From Congeria kusceri (taxonomy: Eukaryota > Mollusca > Bivalvia > Myida > Dreissenidae): 64,000 nt of DNA. The stretch is from NCBI GenBank assembly GCA_027627225.1, contig CM051024.1, forward strand, positions 45,555,847 to 45,619,846, in the 5' to 3' direction. Shown here piece by piece: positions 11,333-22,489 of this stretch (the first letter of the stretch is position 1; every line of letters starts with the position of its first letter). Below the pieces are notes generated by a model. That model was given only the letters and a program-made list of their open reading frames with translations. It ran no database searches and had not been told where the DNA came from. The position numbers were made by a program, and so were the translations under genes.

Positions 11333-12957
11333 TCAGGAATCTATTTTACTAGTGATATAGCATGTAACCCGACACCCAGTTGGCCTGTCACGGTCCTTTA
11401 TTATCTCCGTCAGCTCGCTGAGATGTATACGGCGATAACGGTGACCTGTCGCTGGCGGATCTTTAATTTGAATGTATAAGTCTCCTGAAAGCGAGTTGCG
11501 CTTGCTGTTATTAGAGGCAGGAAAACTCATAGGGGATGTCTGGGACGTTTATGGGGCACACTAACCAAGGGCTCCTCCTCTATCTCGCAGACGTCTGAGA
11601 TGGTACGATTCTCTAGAATACTAGAGTGCACTGACCCCAGAGAGTCATTCCCGGTAACGTTGAATAGTGATTTATCGAAAATTGTAGAGCCGGAACAAGT
11701 GGTGCTACTACAATCCAGCAACGAGGAAGACCCCTGGGACCCGCAGAAGGGTGTCGATGATTGGATGTGACTCCCTGAATAGGTGTAACAGGGGGGGGGA
11801 GGATTTCACAGGTGTATGGTGTGCAACCGGCTCCAAGAGAGGAATAACTTGTGTATGAGGGAGGCTACTTACCGGTTGAGGGGGGTGGGGTAAACGTACC
11901 CACTGACCCCTCAACTGAAGGACATGCGCACCCGGTATCGGTCATGCGAGGACCAGGGGCTGCATGTGTGGGTGGAGACCTGGACCTCGAGGCGGTTGGT
12001 GTTGGAGTGTGTTGGACACCCTCCATGTGGGCCACAGTATCAAGTGCTAATAGCTTACACTTCGCCTCAGACCAAGAAACACCATAGAAGCTGGAATAAG
12101 AGGCAATGTTCAAGGCATTCTTATATGACGGACAACCTTGGAAGGAAGCAGAGTGCCACTTCAATTAACAAAACGGCCGATGTTATGGGTGCATTGACGT
12201 AGGCACCGGGTTCCGGAACAGCGGCAACAAAAGAAGGGTGAGGATATTTAACTCCGCTGGCGGTTCGTCCCTACCCCTGACAGCGATAACATCTGACAGG
12301 GGGTACGGGGCAAGGTCTAACGTCCAGGGAGATGTTGGTCCCCGCAACGTAGAACTTGGGAGGGACTGGACCAGAGGTAAGTAAAGTTATTTTAACCAGC
12401 CGCGGAAGACCAGGAAGGGGTGGCCTAGAGGGCTCGACCCGCTCTAATTTGGTAATTGAACAACTACCAATAGATGCAGGGAGAAAATGTAGGCATCCTT
12501 GAAGTTGGAGTAAGTCCTGGTTATCCGGGATCTCTGCGATAAGACCTGAAGCCGTCTTCATGTTTGAAGGTGATATGGCCCGGACAGCGACTGCACCAAG
12601 TTTAAAGACTCCTTTGGAAAGGATACTGGTTAGCACCTGAGCGGACTTTAGCTGTAAAAGAACACAGCCAGAGGCCAGAGGCACAGTCCGCTCAATAGGT
12701 CCGGGGAGTTCCTTGGTCAGACACGAGGCCAGCTGAAAGATAGTAAAGACGGAGGTCAATTTACCTACACGTCTGGCTGACTGTAGGAGGCACTTAAATG
12801 GCATGGTATTGTGGGACAGGTGATATGTGTCCTGCCCAGTAAGCGCCTTCCCTAGTAAAGGGTACAGGTTCGTGTTCCGCCCCTTAACAGTCTTGTTGTT
12901 CCTGGGCATGGTGGGAATAACATATAACGTGTCAGCGTATAGAAGACGTGTATACAT
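11333..12957 (-). pseudogene. LINE A ORF1 (Gag-like, zinc knuckles), frameshifted
   Basis: The first frame (12957-12271, 228 codons) resembles the nucleic-acid-binding ORF1 protein of I-group LINEs and ends in RCYRCQG, the start of a CCHC knuckle. A further frame (12164-11865) carries KWHSASFQGCPSYKNALNIA, the usual last knuckle (H..GCP.YK), then a proline-, serine- and threonine-rich tail. Frames at 11721-11527 and 11530-11333 may be remains of the tail. Known role of the family: an RNA-binding chaperone that packages the element transcript. Confidence 0.6.
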
Positions 12958-13030
12958 AAATGCGTATTATAAACGTATAACGTGACAAAAAGACACGTAT
13001 GAAATGACGAGTATACGTTATACGTGTAAT
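12900..13030. other. Inverted ACGTATAACGT-type motifs upstream of LINE A ORF1
   Basis: The stretch carries repeated ACGTATAC/GTATACGT words. AAACGTATAACGTGAC (about 12972-12987) and GTATACGTTATACGTG (about 13011-13026) are mutually complementary over about 12 bases, so a cruciform is possible. It lies directly before the Gag-like ORF on the minus strand, within the presumed 5' untranslated region. The function is unknown. Confidence 0.35.
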
Positions 13031-13540
13031 TGCCCGGGACAAGACTACAGGAAGAAGGAAGGGATGAAGGGATAGTGCAAATACTCAAGATTTGATATTA
13101 CTAATAGACAGGCAATAACTGTAAGTAAATGGAGCCTCACGATAATAATATTAATAATAATATTAATTTTAACTAAGCAACTTATATTACTTATAAAACA
13201 ACAGCACCGCACCTGTAAATAACCCAAGGACCACGTGTGACGTGCAACGCGATAGTGGCAGTGGACCTCTGGTAATGCTGCTCGGTACCCTATTTTGTTG
13301 TTGTTTCGGGGTTTCTAGTCATACCGCGCCTGAGGTTTCTTTATGTGAGGACTTCTCGGTGCCCTATCTTGTATAACTCTCTACTTTTATCTTTTCTTTT
13401 TGTTGTTGTTGTTGAATTTAATTTTGGCGTCGTTGTCATCTATGGTCTCGATGTGCTTTTACGAATTACGTCGTCGTTTCCGTCTCTGTGCTAAATAGCA
13501 CTTATAGTACATATACACTCGATATTTGATTCATAAAAAG
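13031..13540. other. Spacer between two LINE remnants
   Basis: There is no coding sequence. The right part probably is the 3' untranslated region of LINE B; it shows a CAA-rich tract on the minus strand near 13400-13412. The left part is probably the 5' untranslated region of LINE A. No boundary or target duplication could be fixed. Confidence 0.4.
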
Positions 13541-14132
13541 TTACAGTCTAATTGTTTCTACTAGAAATTTGCTGAAGGAATTGTCAAGTTCCTCGTTTGC
13601 ATACGTAGTTATGTCCGGTATTTCTCCAATTAATACTCTCAATGACATATATGCACAGTCTATATTGTTTCTATGTATTATTTCTTCAGTTCTGTATTGT
13701 AGTAGTGATCTTTCTTGAGTGTATTTTGACCAGTGGAATATAAAGTGTTCCACCGTCTCTGGTTCCTTGCATACATCATATTCATTGTCTTCGCTGTCTG
13801 TGACCTTCGACCAGTGAGCCTTCAAACGGGTTTGTCCTCTGAAGTTGATTAATCACACTGAAGATTTTTCTATTTCTTTGCCTATACAATTTCTGAGTCC
13901 TGGCCTTGAAAAATGTCTTACGCCTTTCCGAAGTACACATGTACCCTTCAGGGTAAATTACTGCCACTGCTCCAGTTGGCCCTGGGTTGCCTTGAGTGGA
14001 TCCATCAGTGAAAAGTAGAATTTCACTGTCTGAGCAATTCTCCAAGATTTCATTAATGTTTTCCATTTGTTGCTCTTTATCGAGTATAAAGTCCTCCGAG
14101 TAAACCTTTTCAGTGGTTCTTGATTGTCCCAT
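13541..14132 (-). pseudogene. LINE B RNase H and C-terminal zinc finger-like region
   Basis: The frame 14132-13782 encodes ILLFTDGSTQGNPGPTGA followed by AVIYPEG. This is the first catalytic-D strand of a retroelement RNase H (the D of TDGS). After a frameshift the frame 13825-13541 encodes VTDSEDNEYDVCKEPETVEH and FIFHWSKYTQER, the C..C/H..H-type tail ('C..E.ET.EHF...C..Y...R') commonly found at the end of I-group ORF2 proteins. The last cysteine of that motif appears to be replaced (HWSKY). Confidence 0.7.
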
Positions 14133-14739
14133 ATACTATTTCGTGTATTCAAACTCTTTTTCAATACTTTCAAATTTTACATTCACCTTGTGCTCAATGA
14201 ATCTGCTCATAAGCAACGCATAAGAGTTAGGTTTGCTTCTGTTTTGTATTGGATTTGCAAGCCATCTATTAAAATCTTCTCTCAAAGGGTCTTAGTCTCT
14301 TTTTGGTGCAATTCTGACTGCCTCTTCTGTCTGTCTTAATCTAAAATGGATATTTAAAGGAATTGTATTTGTTAATGTTTCTAAAGCTTCTGTACCCGTG
14401 CTGGCTAAACAGCCACTTGCTATTAGCATTGCACTTCTTTGAATGGATTTGAATGAATTCTTAAGTTGCTTCGTCTGTTGCTGTGACTAATACTGAGGCA
14501 CCGTAATCCATTATAGGGAGTACTAAAGCATTATCCAGTTTCATGTAAGTTGTTTGATTGCAGCCATGATTATTATCTATAAATTTATCTAAGCTGTGTA
14601 GTGCGCTGAATCCTTTTGCAGTTTTATTATTTTAAATGCTGTTCTAAATTAAGGGAATTGTCTATCATAAATCCTAAGATTTTTTTGTGTTGTAATATGT
14701 TCAGTTGATTTGAATTGAAACATAATTTCTCTGTGGCTT

Positions 14740-15569
14740 ATGTTTCTTTACCTACAAATAACGCTGTTGTTTTTTCTGGGGCTATTTGCATGATCCACTT
14801 TTTGCACCATTGGTGTACATTCTGAAGATCTTTATTCACTGCTTCAATTGCTTCATTAATATTTGTATTACTAGTCCAGATACATGCATCATCTGCAAAT
14901 TCTATATGTTGGCTCTGAACATCAGCCAGGCTGTCACTTATATATAGATTGCAGAGAGTAGGACTGAGTACAGAGCCTTGCGGAATGCCTATTTTAGATT
15001 CATAACTGGTGATATGTAGTCATTAATATTTATGTAAAATTTCCTGTCAGTCACGAACTCATTCAAATTAACCCACAATCTTTCTTTTATGTTGTTGTCA
15101 TGTGCTTTTTTCAATAGACCAGCCATCCATACTCGGTCAAAACATGACTCATAGTCCATGGTAACTAAGACAGTTTTCTCACTTCGTTCCATGTTTTCCG
15201 GTACATTATTCACCATTCTGAGAACTGCTTGCATGCACGACTTATTTTTTCTATATGCATTTTGTGTTTTGATAACGTATTTTTAGCCTCTAGCTTCCAG
15301 GTCAACTTCGATTTGTTATTTTTTTCCATCAAATTTCCTAATACACTACCGAATGTAATTGGCCTATATGATTTGGAATAAGTATAGTTTTCCTTGTTTG
15401 GTTTAGGAATCATTACTTTTGGGTCCAGTTTAAAACCATCCGGAGGTTTACCTACTTCCCAACATCTTTGAAATAAAAATTGCAGTCCTGTGGATAGTTG
15501 TTTACCTCCCTTTGTTATCATTTTTTCCAAAATGTGTTCATCTGGACTAGGAGCACTTTGTACATTCAT
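14740..15569 (-). pseudogene. LINE B reverse transcriptase, frameshifted but with intact catalytic motifs
   Basis: Frame 15569-15210 holds SPDEHILEKM, FKLDPKVMIPKPNKENY and SKSYRPITFGSVLGNLMEK (fingers). Frame 15234-14989 holds VTMDYESCFDRVWMAGLLKK (motif A). In a third frame lie GMPQGSVLSPTLCNLYISD (motif B, about 14990-14930) and EFADDACIWTSN (motif C; the four residues FADD are at 14899-14888). All three catalytic motifs survive, so decay came from indels rather than substitutions of key residues. Two frameshifts are needed to connect the pieces. Confidence 0.75.
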
Positions 15570-16613
15570 ATCCTTAATCGAAACCTCTTCTTCTTAAAGT
15601 GTTATATCGTTTTCTTCAATTTCAGTTGGTGTTTCTTGTAAATTTTGCCTTTCAGATTCTTCAGTTTGTTTTATTTCTTGCACCACTTTTTGATACCAAT
15701 CTGCGTATGAATCTTGTCAATATATAATTGTCATCTCTCTAAACATGTCTTCATCTGTTACTGCTAGTGAGTGATCAGTCCTTATTATTGGTTGAAACAC
15801 AGGTTTTGCATAATTTGTTCTGGTTTCGTTTACAACAGTCCAAAACTTGTTAGGTTGCCTAGGATCTAATTCTTTTGAAATATTTTCTAAATACAGACGT
15901 TTGGATTTTCAACTGCTCTGACAAATTGCTCTCTACATTGATTTAGTTTAAACTGATTACTGGTCTTTTATCCTTTATCAAAATTCCTCTTACACATTTT
16001 AAATTTACTTCTTAAGGCTGTACGTTCACGTGTCCAGTACCCTTTACTGTGTGTGCAAATCATCTTTTTCTTCAGTATTACTTCAGCACCATTCCTTATT
16101 GTTTCCTCTAACGAGTTATACATATCATTCACATCTGTATTTGTAGTTTGATTTTAAATCCATTGTTCAATCTTTACGTTACACCAATGTTTCTACTCTG
16201 ACCAATCAGTATTCTTAAGATCCCATCTTGGCTCTGGTTCCCAGCTTTCTTTATCACCAAATTCAAACACTATTAGTACATGATCTGTGTTCAGATATGC
16301 TTCTTTATTCACTTTCCAGTTACTAATCATGTCTATTAATGTATTTGAAATAATGGTCAAATCTATTATGTGATCATCTCTAGTGGTTGTTGCATTATTT
16401 GTTATGGTTAGTTCTTTTCCTTATAGATACTCACGTAAAAGGCATCATAATTTATTGTTGGTCTTATCTTGCCAGTACTTGTGATGTGCATTAAAATCGC
16501 CCAATAACATACTTGGCTTTCCTAAACATTCAATTTTTTTCTATCATACTAAACAGTTTCTTGAGCATTACATCATTCTCTGGTGGTATGTATATAGATC
16601 CATGCTACACCGA

Positions 16614-16705
16614 ATCCTAGGATGAATGCCGAGTCATCCAAATGGGCCATAGTGGGAGGTTACACTGCACCATTATTTACATGTGCCACTGTGGAAATCT
16701 ACTTC
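16614..16705 (+). repeat. 85-bp dispersed repeat, copy 1
   Basis: The segment AGGATGAATGCCGAGTCATC...GTGGAAATCTACTT matches 52437-52524 in the same orientation at roughly 90 percent by eye. It sits between LINE B and a purine-rich tract on the minus strand (complement of 16715-16733) that resembles a retroviral-type polypurine tract next to TGTTGCGG. It may therefore be part of an LTR, or an unrelated short repeat. Confidence 0.55.
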
Positions 16706-17365
16706 CGCAACACCCCCTCCCTCTTTCTCTTCAAAAATTCAGTTGTATACTTCTTGCTAGCTTGCCAGACTTAAACTTTACAAACTTCTTTTTTCAACTC
16801 AGTAGTGGATCCTATCGGCAGGCATCAGACAGGACATACCGGAATCAGATAGAAATTACTCAAATCTGTTTTTTCGCCTGGGTACCTTTTCTTCTTTCAT
16901 CTTCTGTCTACACTCCATGGGTCATCAACCATTACGCCGCTGGCACATAGTCTCACCGCTTAAAGACTTTGGAATCACTTTAGGAAGTCTTTAGTCGATA
17001 GAGCACTTCATCTATCATCAGAAACTGCTCTTTATTTAGTCAGTACGCTTTAGCGCACCGACTAGCCAGGAATAGGTCATCGCATCATCACCTCCTGTAT
17101 CCCATATCCTGTAACCATGGTTTAAACCCTGCATGTCCGCCTGGCTTTTTAATGAACTACTGGCAAGGCAGTTCTGTCCTCTTCATCCACTGCCTGTAGC
17201 CGTCCATGGTTCACCGCCTTTTCATTGTTACCACGTACTTGGCTACTATTGCAACGTACTGTGGACTCTTTGTCACTTGGTGTAACCGCTCACCCTGCAA
17301 ACCTAAGTCATCCTCTCCACTCTGAGAGGACCTTAGCTGTTTACTATGTGGCCCTTGTGCATCCC

Positions 17366-17895
17366 CTAATGGGGCAGCTTTTCCCCAATGACAGTCGCCC
17401 CGGGTACTGGATCTCGAACGGCGGTACCGTTCCTGACCTCAGTTCTCTGCGCTGCCATCTGAACCACATGATCTTCATCCCGGGTAAAGGAACCCCATTG
17501 GTTGTCAGCTCTTACACAGCCACAAAATGGAAGATCTGTGACCCTAGCAACCAGTGGATGATCATTTACATTACCTGTACTCATGGTAATCTCATGGTCA
17601 TCGTAGATGAGAATGCCCTTGCCAATGTTTAGGATTGTATTACCTAGAATTAGTAGGTCAATGCCTAATAGCATATCTTGTTCTATTGGTGCTACGTAGA
17701 TATGTCCTTTATGACAATACGTACCTTTTTATGATGCATTGGCTCAGCAATGGATGCTTTTATTGACAACTGACGCCCTGCTGTGACAAGCATTACATCT
17801 CGACGCTTACCTGGAGGGTTTCTGAGTTTTAAAAAAACCCTATCAGAGATGATGGTAACCTCCGCAGAAGAGTCTACAATGGCTTCGATCCACAA
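17366..17895 (-). pseudogene. Retroelement aspartic protease region
   Basis: Frame 17895-17692 encodes IVDSSAEVTIISDRVFLKLR. This matches the retropepsin active-site loop ALIDSGAEVTIIS, but the invariant glycine of D-[ST]-G is serine here (DSSAE, 17875-17861). The next frame (17674-17366) begins MLLGIDLLILGN, the second conserved protease segment. Known role: processing of the Gag-Pol polyprotein. The DSG to DSS change and the frameshift between the two halves indicate an inactive relic. Confidence 0.7.
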
Positions 17896-18089
17896 GTCGC
17901 CTACCCGGACAGGAAGAGAGAATGAGACATTGATTTCAGCATACCTACCTTTATCGGGTCCTGTTCATCATAGCCAGCCATACTTCCCTTGTTTGGCATG
18001 TTGTTTGACCTTTGGCCAAACTCTGTATTATCAGAGCTTGTCGTTGTACTTAACTCCCCCAATGCAGGGTTTGACTTAGTGTCTTAAAG

Positions 18090-18990
18090 GTCGCAACCTT
18101 TGGCTTGGCCGTAGACGTGTGGCTGAAGCTGTATTTGTCTGTATAGCTTTGTTGGTAAGTGAACTTAATGACTAGTTTCAATTACTTCCTGTTTGGCTTG
18201 TGGAGCCGACTCTGTCTTGGGCCCTGATTCGGCTCTCTATCTGGACCCTTTTACGTTTAAAAACTCCCTTTTGTAAGGATACTCAGCAGCGAGATGGCAT
18301 GTTTCATCACAGTCATGGCACTTTCGGTTACCCAACGTTGGAGGAGCTTTACCTCTTCTCCGCTGCGGTTGATGTTGGCTGGAAGGTAAATGACTAAGCT
18401 GTTATTTAATACTGAGCATTACTTTCTTATTGTAAGGTGCTCAGGTGCACGGCTGGGTTTTTTCTGGCTTCGTTGCACAGAACACACATAGGCATTCCTG
18501 TCATCGTAGTTGGTTGCCGTTGGTGTAGGCTTAGTACGACGACCTAGCACCCCACTCATGGAATGCTGAAACAGTCTAATGTCATTGCTGATTGGGTCTC
18601 CGGTAGGTCTCGATACGCTTCTGCAGCCAGTGCTTGCACATGGTTTTCCATAGATTCGCCCTTCTTCTGTGTTGCCGTGGCCAACTTGGCTTGTGCTGAT
18701 TCTGCCAACTCAGCACCGAACCTGCCTCCAGCTTGTTTAGCGTACTTCGGTATGGCAAATCAGAATTGCTCTTCATTATCCGAGCACACTAGTCCGGTCC
18801 CGTACCCGACAGGCAGTGCAGTAAACACATCTCACAGTATTCTGCGGTCCATTGAAAAGACTGCGTATACTGGTCAAACTTCATCTGGCATGACTGCTAT
18901 CTGGATTTGCCATCATATAACGAACTCTTTGGTATATCCCGCAAAGCTGAATACCCTCTGGTTCTTGAAACTGGTGGTGGACACAATTTT
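18090..18990 (-). pseudogene. Gypsy-type Gag with mutated zinc knuckle
   Basis: In shifting minus-strand frames this region reads SLYDGKSR with WQSCQMKFDQYTQSFQWTAE near 18950-18840, then ELAESAQAKLATATQKKGES and VQALAAEAYRDLPETQSAMT near 18720-18560. The KKGESxxxxVQxLAxxAY signature is typical of Ty3/gypsy capsid proteins. Further down, 18317-18276 encodes KCHDCDETCHLAAEY, a C-x2-C-x4-H-x4-C zinc knuckle whose last cysteine is tyrosine. At least three frame changes occur. The N-terminal part ends at the LINE C junction. Confidence 0.65.
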
Positions 18991-19239
18991 CCAATTCAAT
19001 TCGTTTATTTTGTAATATAAGGCCTCCGGCCCATAATACAAGCATTACAAGCATCAAGCAATGTTAATAGCATTTTCCAGATATAAGAAATATATAATAA
19101 TTTGTGTGAGGAATGTTGATAATTATTCAATAATTATACAGATTTCACTATGTACACGTACAGTAATAACACAACGAGGTAATAAAAATTGCATAACTGA
19201 GGTAATTTTTACAATACTTGCAACATAATGTTTGTATCG

Positions 19240-19745
19240 TTATACACATCAAGACTATAAAATGATTGCTAAACTGCCTATTCAATGTTCGGGTTATACA
19301 CGTCAAGAATATAAAATAGTAGCCAAGTTGTCTATTCTATATTCACATTGTTATACACAATAACAATATGTAACATTGGGTAAACTGTTAATTTAGTTGT
19401 TCATACCGTTTTACACATCAATAATATAAATGTTCATGTTATACACATCAATCATATAAACTAGTAACCTATTTGTCTATTCAATATTCACATTGTTATA
19501 CACAATAATAATATCCAACAATGGCTAAAATGTTAGTTTAGTTGTTCATAACCTTATACACATCGATAATATAAATGTTCATATTATACCCATCAAGAAT
19601 ATAAAATAGTAGCTAAATTGTCTATTCAATATTCACATTGTTATACACAATAATAATATGCAACAATGGCTAAACTGTTAATTTAGTTGTTCATACCGCT
19701 TTACACGTCAATAATATAAAGTAGCTGCTATAATGTCCATTCAAA
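19240..19745. repeat. 145-bp tandem repeat in the LINE C 3' region
   Basis: The words TGTCTATTCaATATTCACAT begin at 19329, 19474 and 19619, an exact spacing of 145 bp. Each is followed by TTATACACAATAA, then TTTAGTTGTTCATA, TACACATCAATAATATAA and a shorter ATACACATCA-ATATAAA block. A partial diverged unit precedes at about 19240-19325. About 3.4 units are present, with few differences between units 2 and 3. Confidence 0.75.
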
Positions 19746-19763
19746 TAACGCAAAATAAACATG

Positions 19764-20135
19764 TTACAGTAGACTTGCTCTTAAAGTAAATGCAGCGTCC
19801 AGGTATCTTGCGAGTGCAAAAATGCTTTGCACATTTGTATTAGACATGATTTTTATAAATAACTGCTCAGTTGCGGGCAATGTCAACAAATTGTCTCTAA
19901 AATAACGTTGCCGTAGGTCGACGTACGTGGGACAGACAATTAAAAAATGTAATTCGTTTTCTATGCTGTAGACATTTCTATGTAGGCATAACGGGCAAAA
20001 CCTAAACTCTCGATCAATTCCAATATAACGACCCTTCTCTATCATTAACTGGTGGCCAGAACAACGAAAGTTTGACAAACAATGTTTTAAACGATACGTC
20101 AAAGGTACTGATATATATTTTTCTGGTTCAATCAA
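19764..20135 (-). pseudogene. LINE C ORF2 C-terminus with C-C-H-C motif
   Basis: This 123-codon frame contains LSNFRCSGHQLMIEKGRYIG followed by CPLCLHRNVYSIENELHF and LIVCPTYVDLRQRYF. The pattern R-F-CPxC...E-HFxxxCPxYxxxR is the zinc-binding tail found at the end of many LINE ORF2 proteins. It is separated from the RT frame (which ends at 20321) by about 185 bp with shifted frame, so the original ORF has a break there. Confidence 0.7.
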
Positions 20136-20320
20136 TGTTTTATAAAGCTTATAATGTAAACCCTTCGACGTAGAGTTTATATCTCCGAGAAGCGATTGTC
20201 TAGCACAGTCCGTGAGTCTTTTACAGAATATATCAAGAAAAGCTACATCGTTTCCGGGTCCATCGGAAATCCAAACGTGTCCAAAGCCGTGAAGAAATGA
20301 ACCCTCTTGACATAGGTTGC

Positions 20321-21425
20321 CTAAGTAGTTCTCCCGATTTCATCATGGCGTCGCAACATCAGATAGCACTGTTTTGGGTATCTATTTGTTTGCATCTTTG
20401 TTAGCTTTACCCAATATTTAATGCATCTACACATATATGACACAAATAAAGGTAGGCGACCACATTCACTTAGTGCAAAATTGTTTGTTACATTCTGATT
20501 TAGGCACGTGATCCTTTTGCAAAATTGTACCTGGACACTTTCAATAGTGTTACAGGTCTGGTACCCCCAGAGCTCAGACGAATAGAGAATTATAGGTTTC
20601 ACAATTGAATCGAATAATTTAAAAGCTTCGCTATGATTAAAGAAACCAAAATGTTTCTGGTAACGAAATATTGAACCCATCGCTTTCTTCGCTTGGTTGA
20701 TTAATGTTTGTTTAGTTTTCGTCCAGCATAACTTCGGGGTAAAGAACGAGCCCAAATACCTATAAAAGGAAACTATTTGCACGGGTGTGTTATTAAAAAT
20801 CCAGTGTTCATATCGTCTTAGTGGACCACCGTTGCGGAATATCACAATTTTTGATTTCTCAAGATTGAGCCTCATTCCCGTAAAATCGCAGAATTCGCTT
20901 ATCCTGTCAATTTGACTTTGTAGCTTACCAGCCGTTTCAGCTACGGCTGCAATGTCATCAGCGAACAAGAGAGCCTGGATTTCATCGACTTCGTTAGAAA
21001 TAAAAATTCCACTACCACAATGTTGTTTCAAGTACGAGACAAGATCGTTTATAAACAGCGCGAAAATAATCGTCGAACTTACACACCCCTGCTTGGTATC
21101 TATGTGGCACGAGAAGAAGTCCGTAAGACCGTTCTTCAGTTTCACACATGAGCGTAATTGGCTGTACATGGACTTGAATACTGACAACAGTCGGCTGTTT
21201 CTATCAACACCTTTGCGTATCAGACTATTCCATAACTGATGGTGCTTGCAACCGTCGAAAGCCTTAAAAAAGTCAATGAAAAAAACGTACAAACGTCCCC
21301 CTCGCTTAGATATATATTTCTACACTATTGCGCTAAGGTTAAAAATATTGTCGGTAGTACTATAGCCAGCTCGGAATCCTGCCTGTGATTCACTGATTGC
21401 TCCGTATTCATCAGACCAACGAGTA
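20321..21425 (-). pseudogene. LINE C reverse transcriptase, 5'-truncated
   Basis: The main frame (21292-20321, 323 codons) starts at YVFFIDFFKAFDGCKHHQLW (motif A), continues with TKQGCVSSTIIFALFINDLV (motif B) and LLFADDIAAVAE (motif C; FADD at 20965-20954), then GMRLNLEKSKIVIF and YRYLGSFFT. Upstream, after a stop near 21310, an in-frame SQAGFRAGYSTTDNIFNL and LTRWSDEYGAISE extend RT to about 21450. The RT core is unusually well kept for a truncated copy. It copies element RNA onto nicked target DNA in this family. Confidence 0.8.
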
Positions 21426-21459
21426 AGTCTCATACTTAATATTTTCACACTTCTCTGGT

Positions 21460-22165
21460 ATACCGTGTATTATCACAAGTATACTGTACTGGGCGGGGTA
21501 ATAACTTGGGCCCTGGCATAGAAGTATTAGCGAAGGCAATAGCACCACTGCTTTGTATGGGGCATTGGCTGCACGTCCTCTCTCTTTCATATGCGAACAC
21601 ATCCCGACTACTGCACGGAGCTGTTGATTGGTATGAAGCCCTCTTCTGTACACTTTTGCCCGTCTACTGGCCCTCTTTGGCAGCCCCGATGCGGATTCTA
21701 AGTCATCATCGCTATCGACAAAGTGCAGTTGTTGTTGCGCATTTGTTAAGAAGTCGCTAAACGCACTGTAATCCCCGTGTTCTCTTTTTGTGGCAACCAG
21801 TTTTCTAGCTGTCGGCAATATTTCTTGTACATCTTCACATACTGCAACTTCAGCAGCAAGGGCCTGGGGAACATTGGCACCGATTGACTTGAAAGCTGAG
21901 CGACTATCATCACCTCTCGGCGTGTGTGGTGGAACCTCGACGTCTACCATCTGTTCTATAGCACCGGATATTACATCAAGTGGTAATTGTTGCGGGGGTG
22001 ACCTGCACTTATCTGCACAAGCTTCTCGTTAGGCGTGAAGTTTAACAACTGCAGAACATCATCTGACAGCCGATAACGTGTCAATGTCTGCAAAGATGCA
22101 GCCGTCAAACTGCCATCTTTCTCTCTGATAATGCCAGGGATAGCTAGCAATTGTCCTTCGGTCAT
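21460..22165 (-). pseudogene. Unidentified broken ORF next to LINE C
   Basis: Two minus-strand frames join after a single frameshift near 22005-22025: 22165-21971 (MTEGQLLAIPGIIREKDGSL, LQTLTRYRLSDDVLQLLNFT) and 21950-21460 (DVISGAIEQMVDVEVPPHTP precedes its first methionine in the same frame). Together they give about 230 codons with acidic and lysine/arginine-rich segments (FVDSDDDLESASGLPKRASR). I do not recognise the family. It lies on the same strand as the gypsy Gag beyond LINE C and could be its interrupted 5' part or a different element. The LINE RT junction is at about 21450-21490. Confidence 0.4.
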
Positions 22166-22489
22166 GAAATTAACAGATTGTTAATTGCAGGTTATTTAAA
22201 TCAAATGTATTGAGTGACAAATACAATTGAAATAAATTTGAAGATATTTATTCAAATGTACTTAATTAAAAATACACATGAATTTATCTGCAACAATTGT
22301 TTAAAACAAAAGTATTTTCTACAACCACAAAGTAAATAAACTTACAGGGGATGGTAGTCAAGCTCTGTAGGTTACAATTTCTTCTAACCTTGCCCCAGCC
22401 ACTCTTCACAATGGACTGATCCAAGTTGTCTCAAAGCTGAAACTGGTCTTAATTTTCCATAAAAATAGGGGAATGGTAACGTTTGTTGG
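22166..22489. other. AT-rich spacer before palindrome array 1
   Basis: No coding or structural feature recognised. From about 22490 the sequence becomes similar to the reverse complement of 52260-52320. Confidence 0.4.

Larger units (their letters stand above)
7744..12957 (-). mobile_element. Decayed LINE A, I-group architecture (Gag ORF1, EN, RT, RNase H)
   Basis: Reading the minus strand from high to low coordinates gives a Gag-like ORF1 with zinc knuckle motifs (12957 to about 11330), an endonuclease (about 10870-10440), a reverse transcriptase (10063-8460) and an RNase H domain (8466 to about 8100). Domain order and relative lengths fit an I-group non-LTR retrotransposon. Every domain is broken by frameshifts or stops, so the element is dead. 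A second element with RNase H lies directly upstream on the same strand. The 5' and 3' limits are approximate. Confidence 0.8.
13541..16613 (-). mobile_element. Decayed LINE B, I-group architecture (EN, RT, RNase H, zinc finger)
   Basis: From high to low coordinates the minus strand shows endonuclease remains (16610 to about 16430, with GDFNAHHKYWQDKTNNK near 16514-16440), reverse transcriptase (15569-14700), RNase H (14132-13850) and a C-terminal zinc finger-like region (13825-13541). Stops and frameshifts are scattered throughout. It has the same domain order as LINE A but is clearly a different family in sequence. The 5' part (ORF1) was not found; the element meets an 85-bp repeat at about 16614. 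Confidence 0.75.
16712..18990 (-). mobile_element. Ty3/gypsy-like retrotransposon remnant 1 (Gag, protease, internally deleted)
   Basis: The minus strand runs Gag (about 18990-18090), aspartic protease (17895-17692), post-protease segment (17674-17366), a short VLYR-containing stretch near 17050-17000 that may come from the integrase N-terminal region, and a polypurine-like tract at 16733-16715. No reverse transcriptase motif was found between 17366 and 17050, so the polymerase core seems deleted. Frameshifts and stops are abundant. At its upstream side it abuts the truncated LINE C at about 19015. Confidence 0.65.
19016..21450 (-). mobile_element. 5'-truncated LINE C (RT plus C-terminal zinc finger, repeat-bearing 3' end)
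   Basis: The minus strand carries an RT from about 21450 to 20321, a C-terminal cysteine/histidine domain (20135-19764), then a 3' region with a 145-bp tandem repeat and an end reading GGGCCGGAGGCCTTATA near 19037-19020. There is no endonuclease or ORF1 upstream, so the copy is 5' truncated, as usual for target-primed integration. It lies within minus-strand retroelement sequence on both sides and may have inserted into it. RT and tail resemble LINE D (same clade, different family). Confidence 0.75.

Noticed and set aside
17225..17632. Plus-strand 135-codon ORF
   Set aside because: It overlaps the minus-strand retroelement protease region and shows no recognisable motif.
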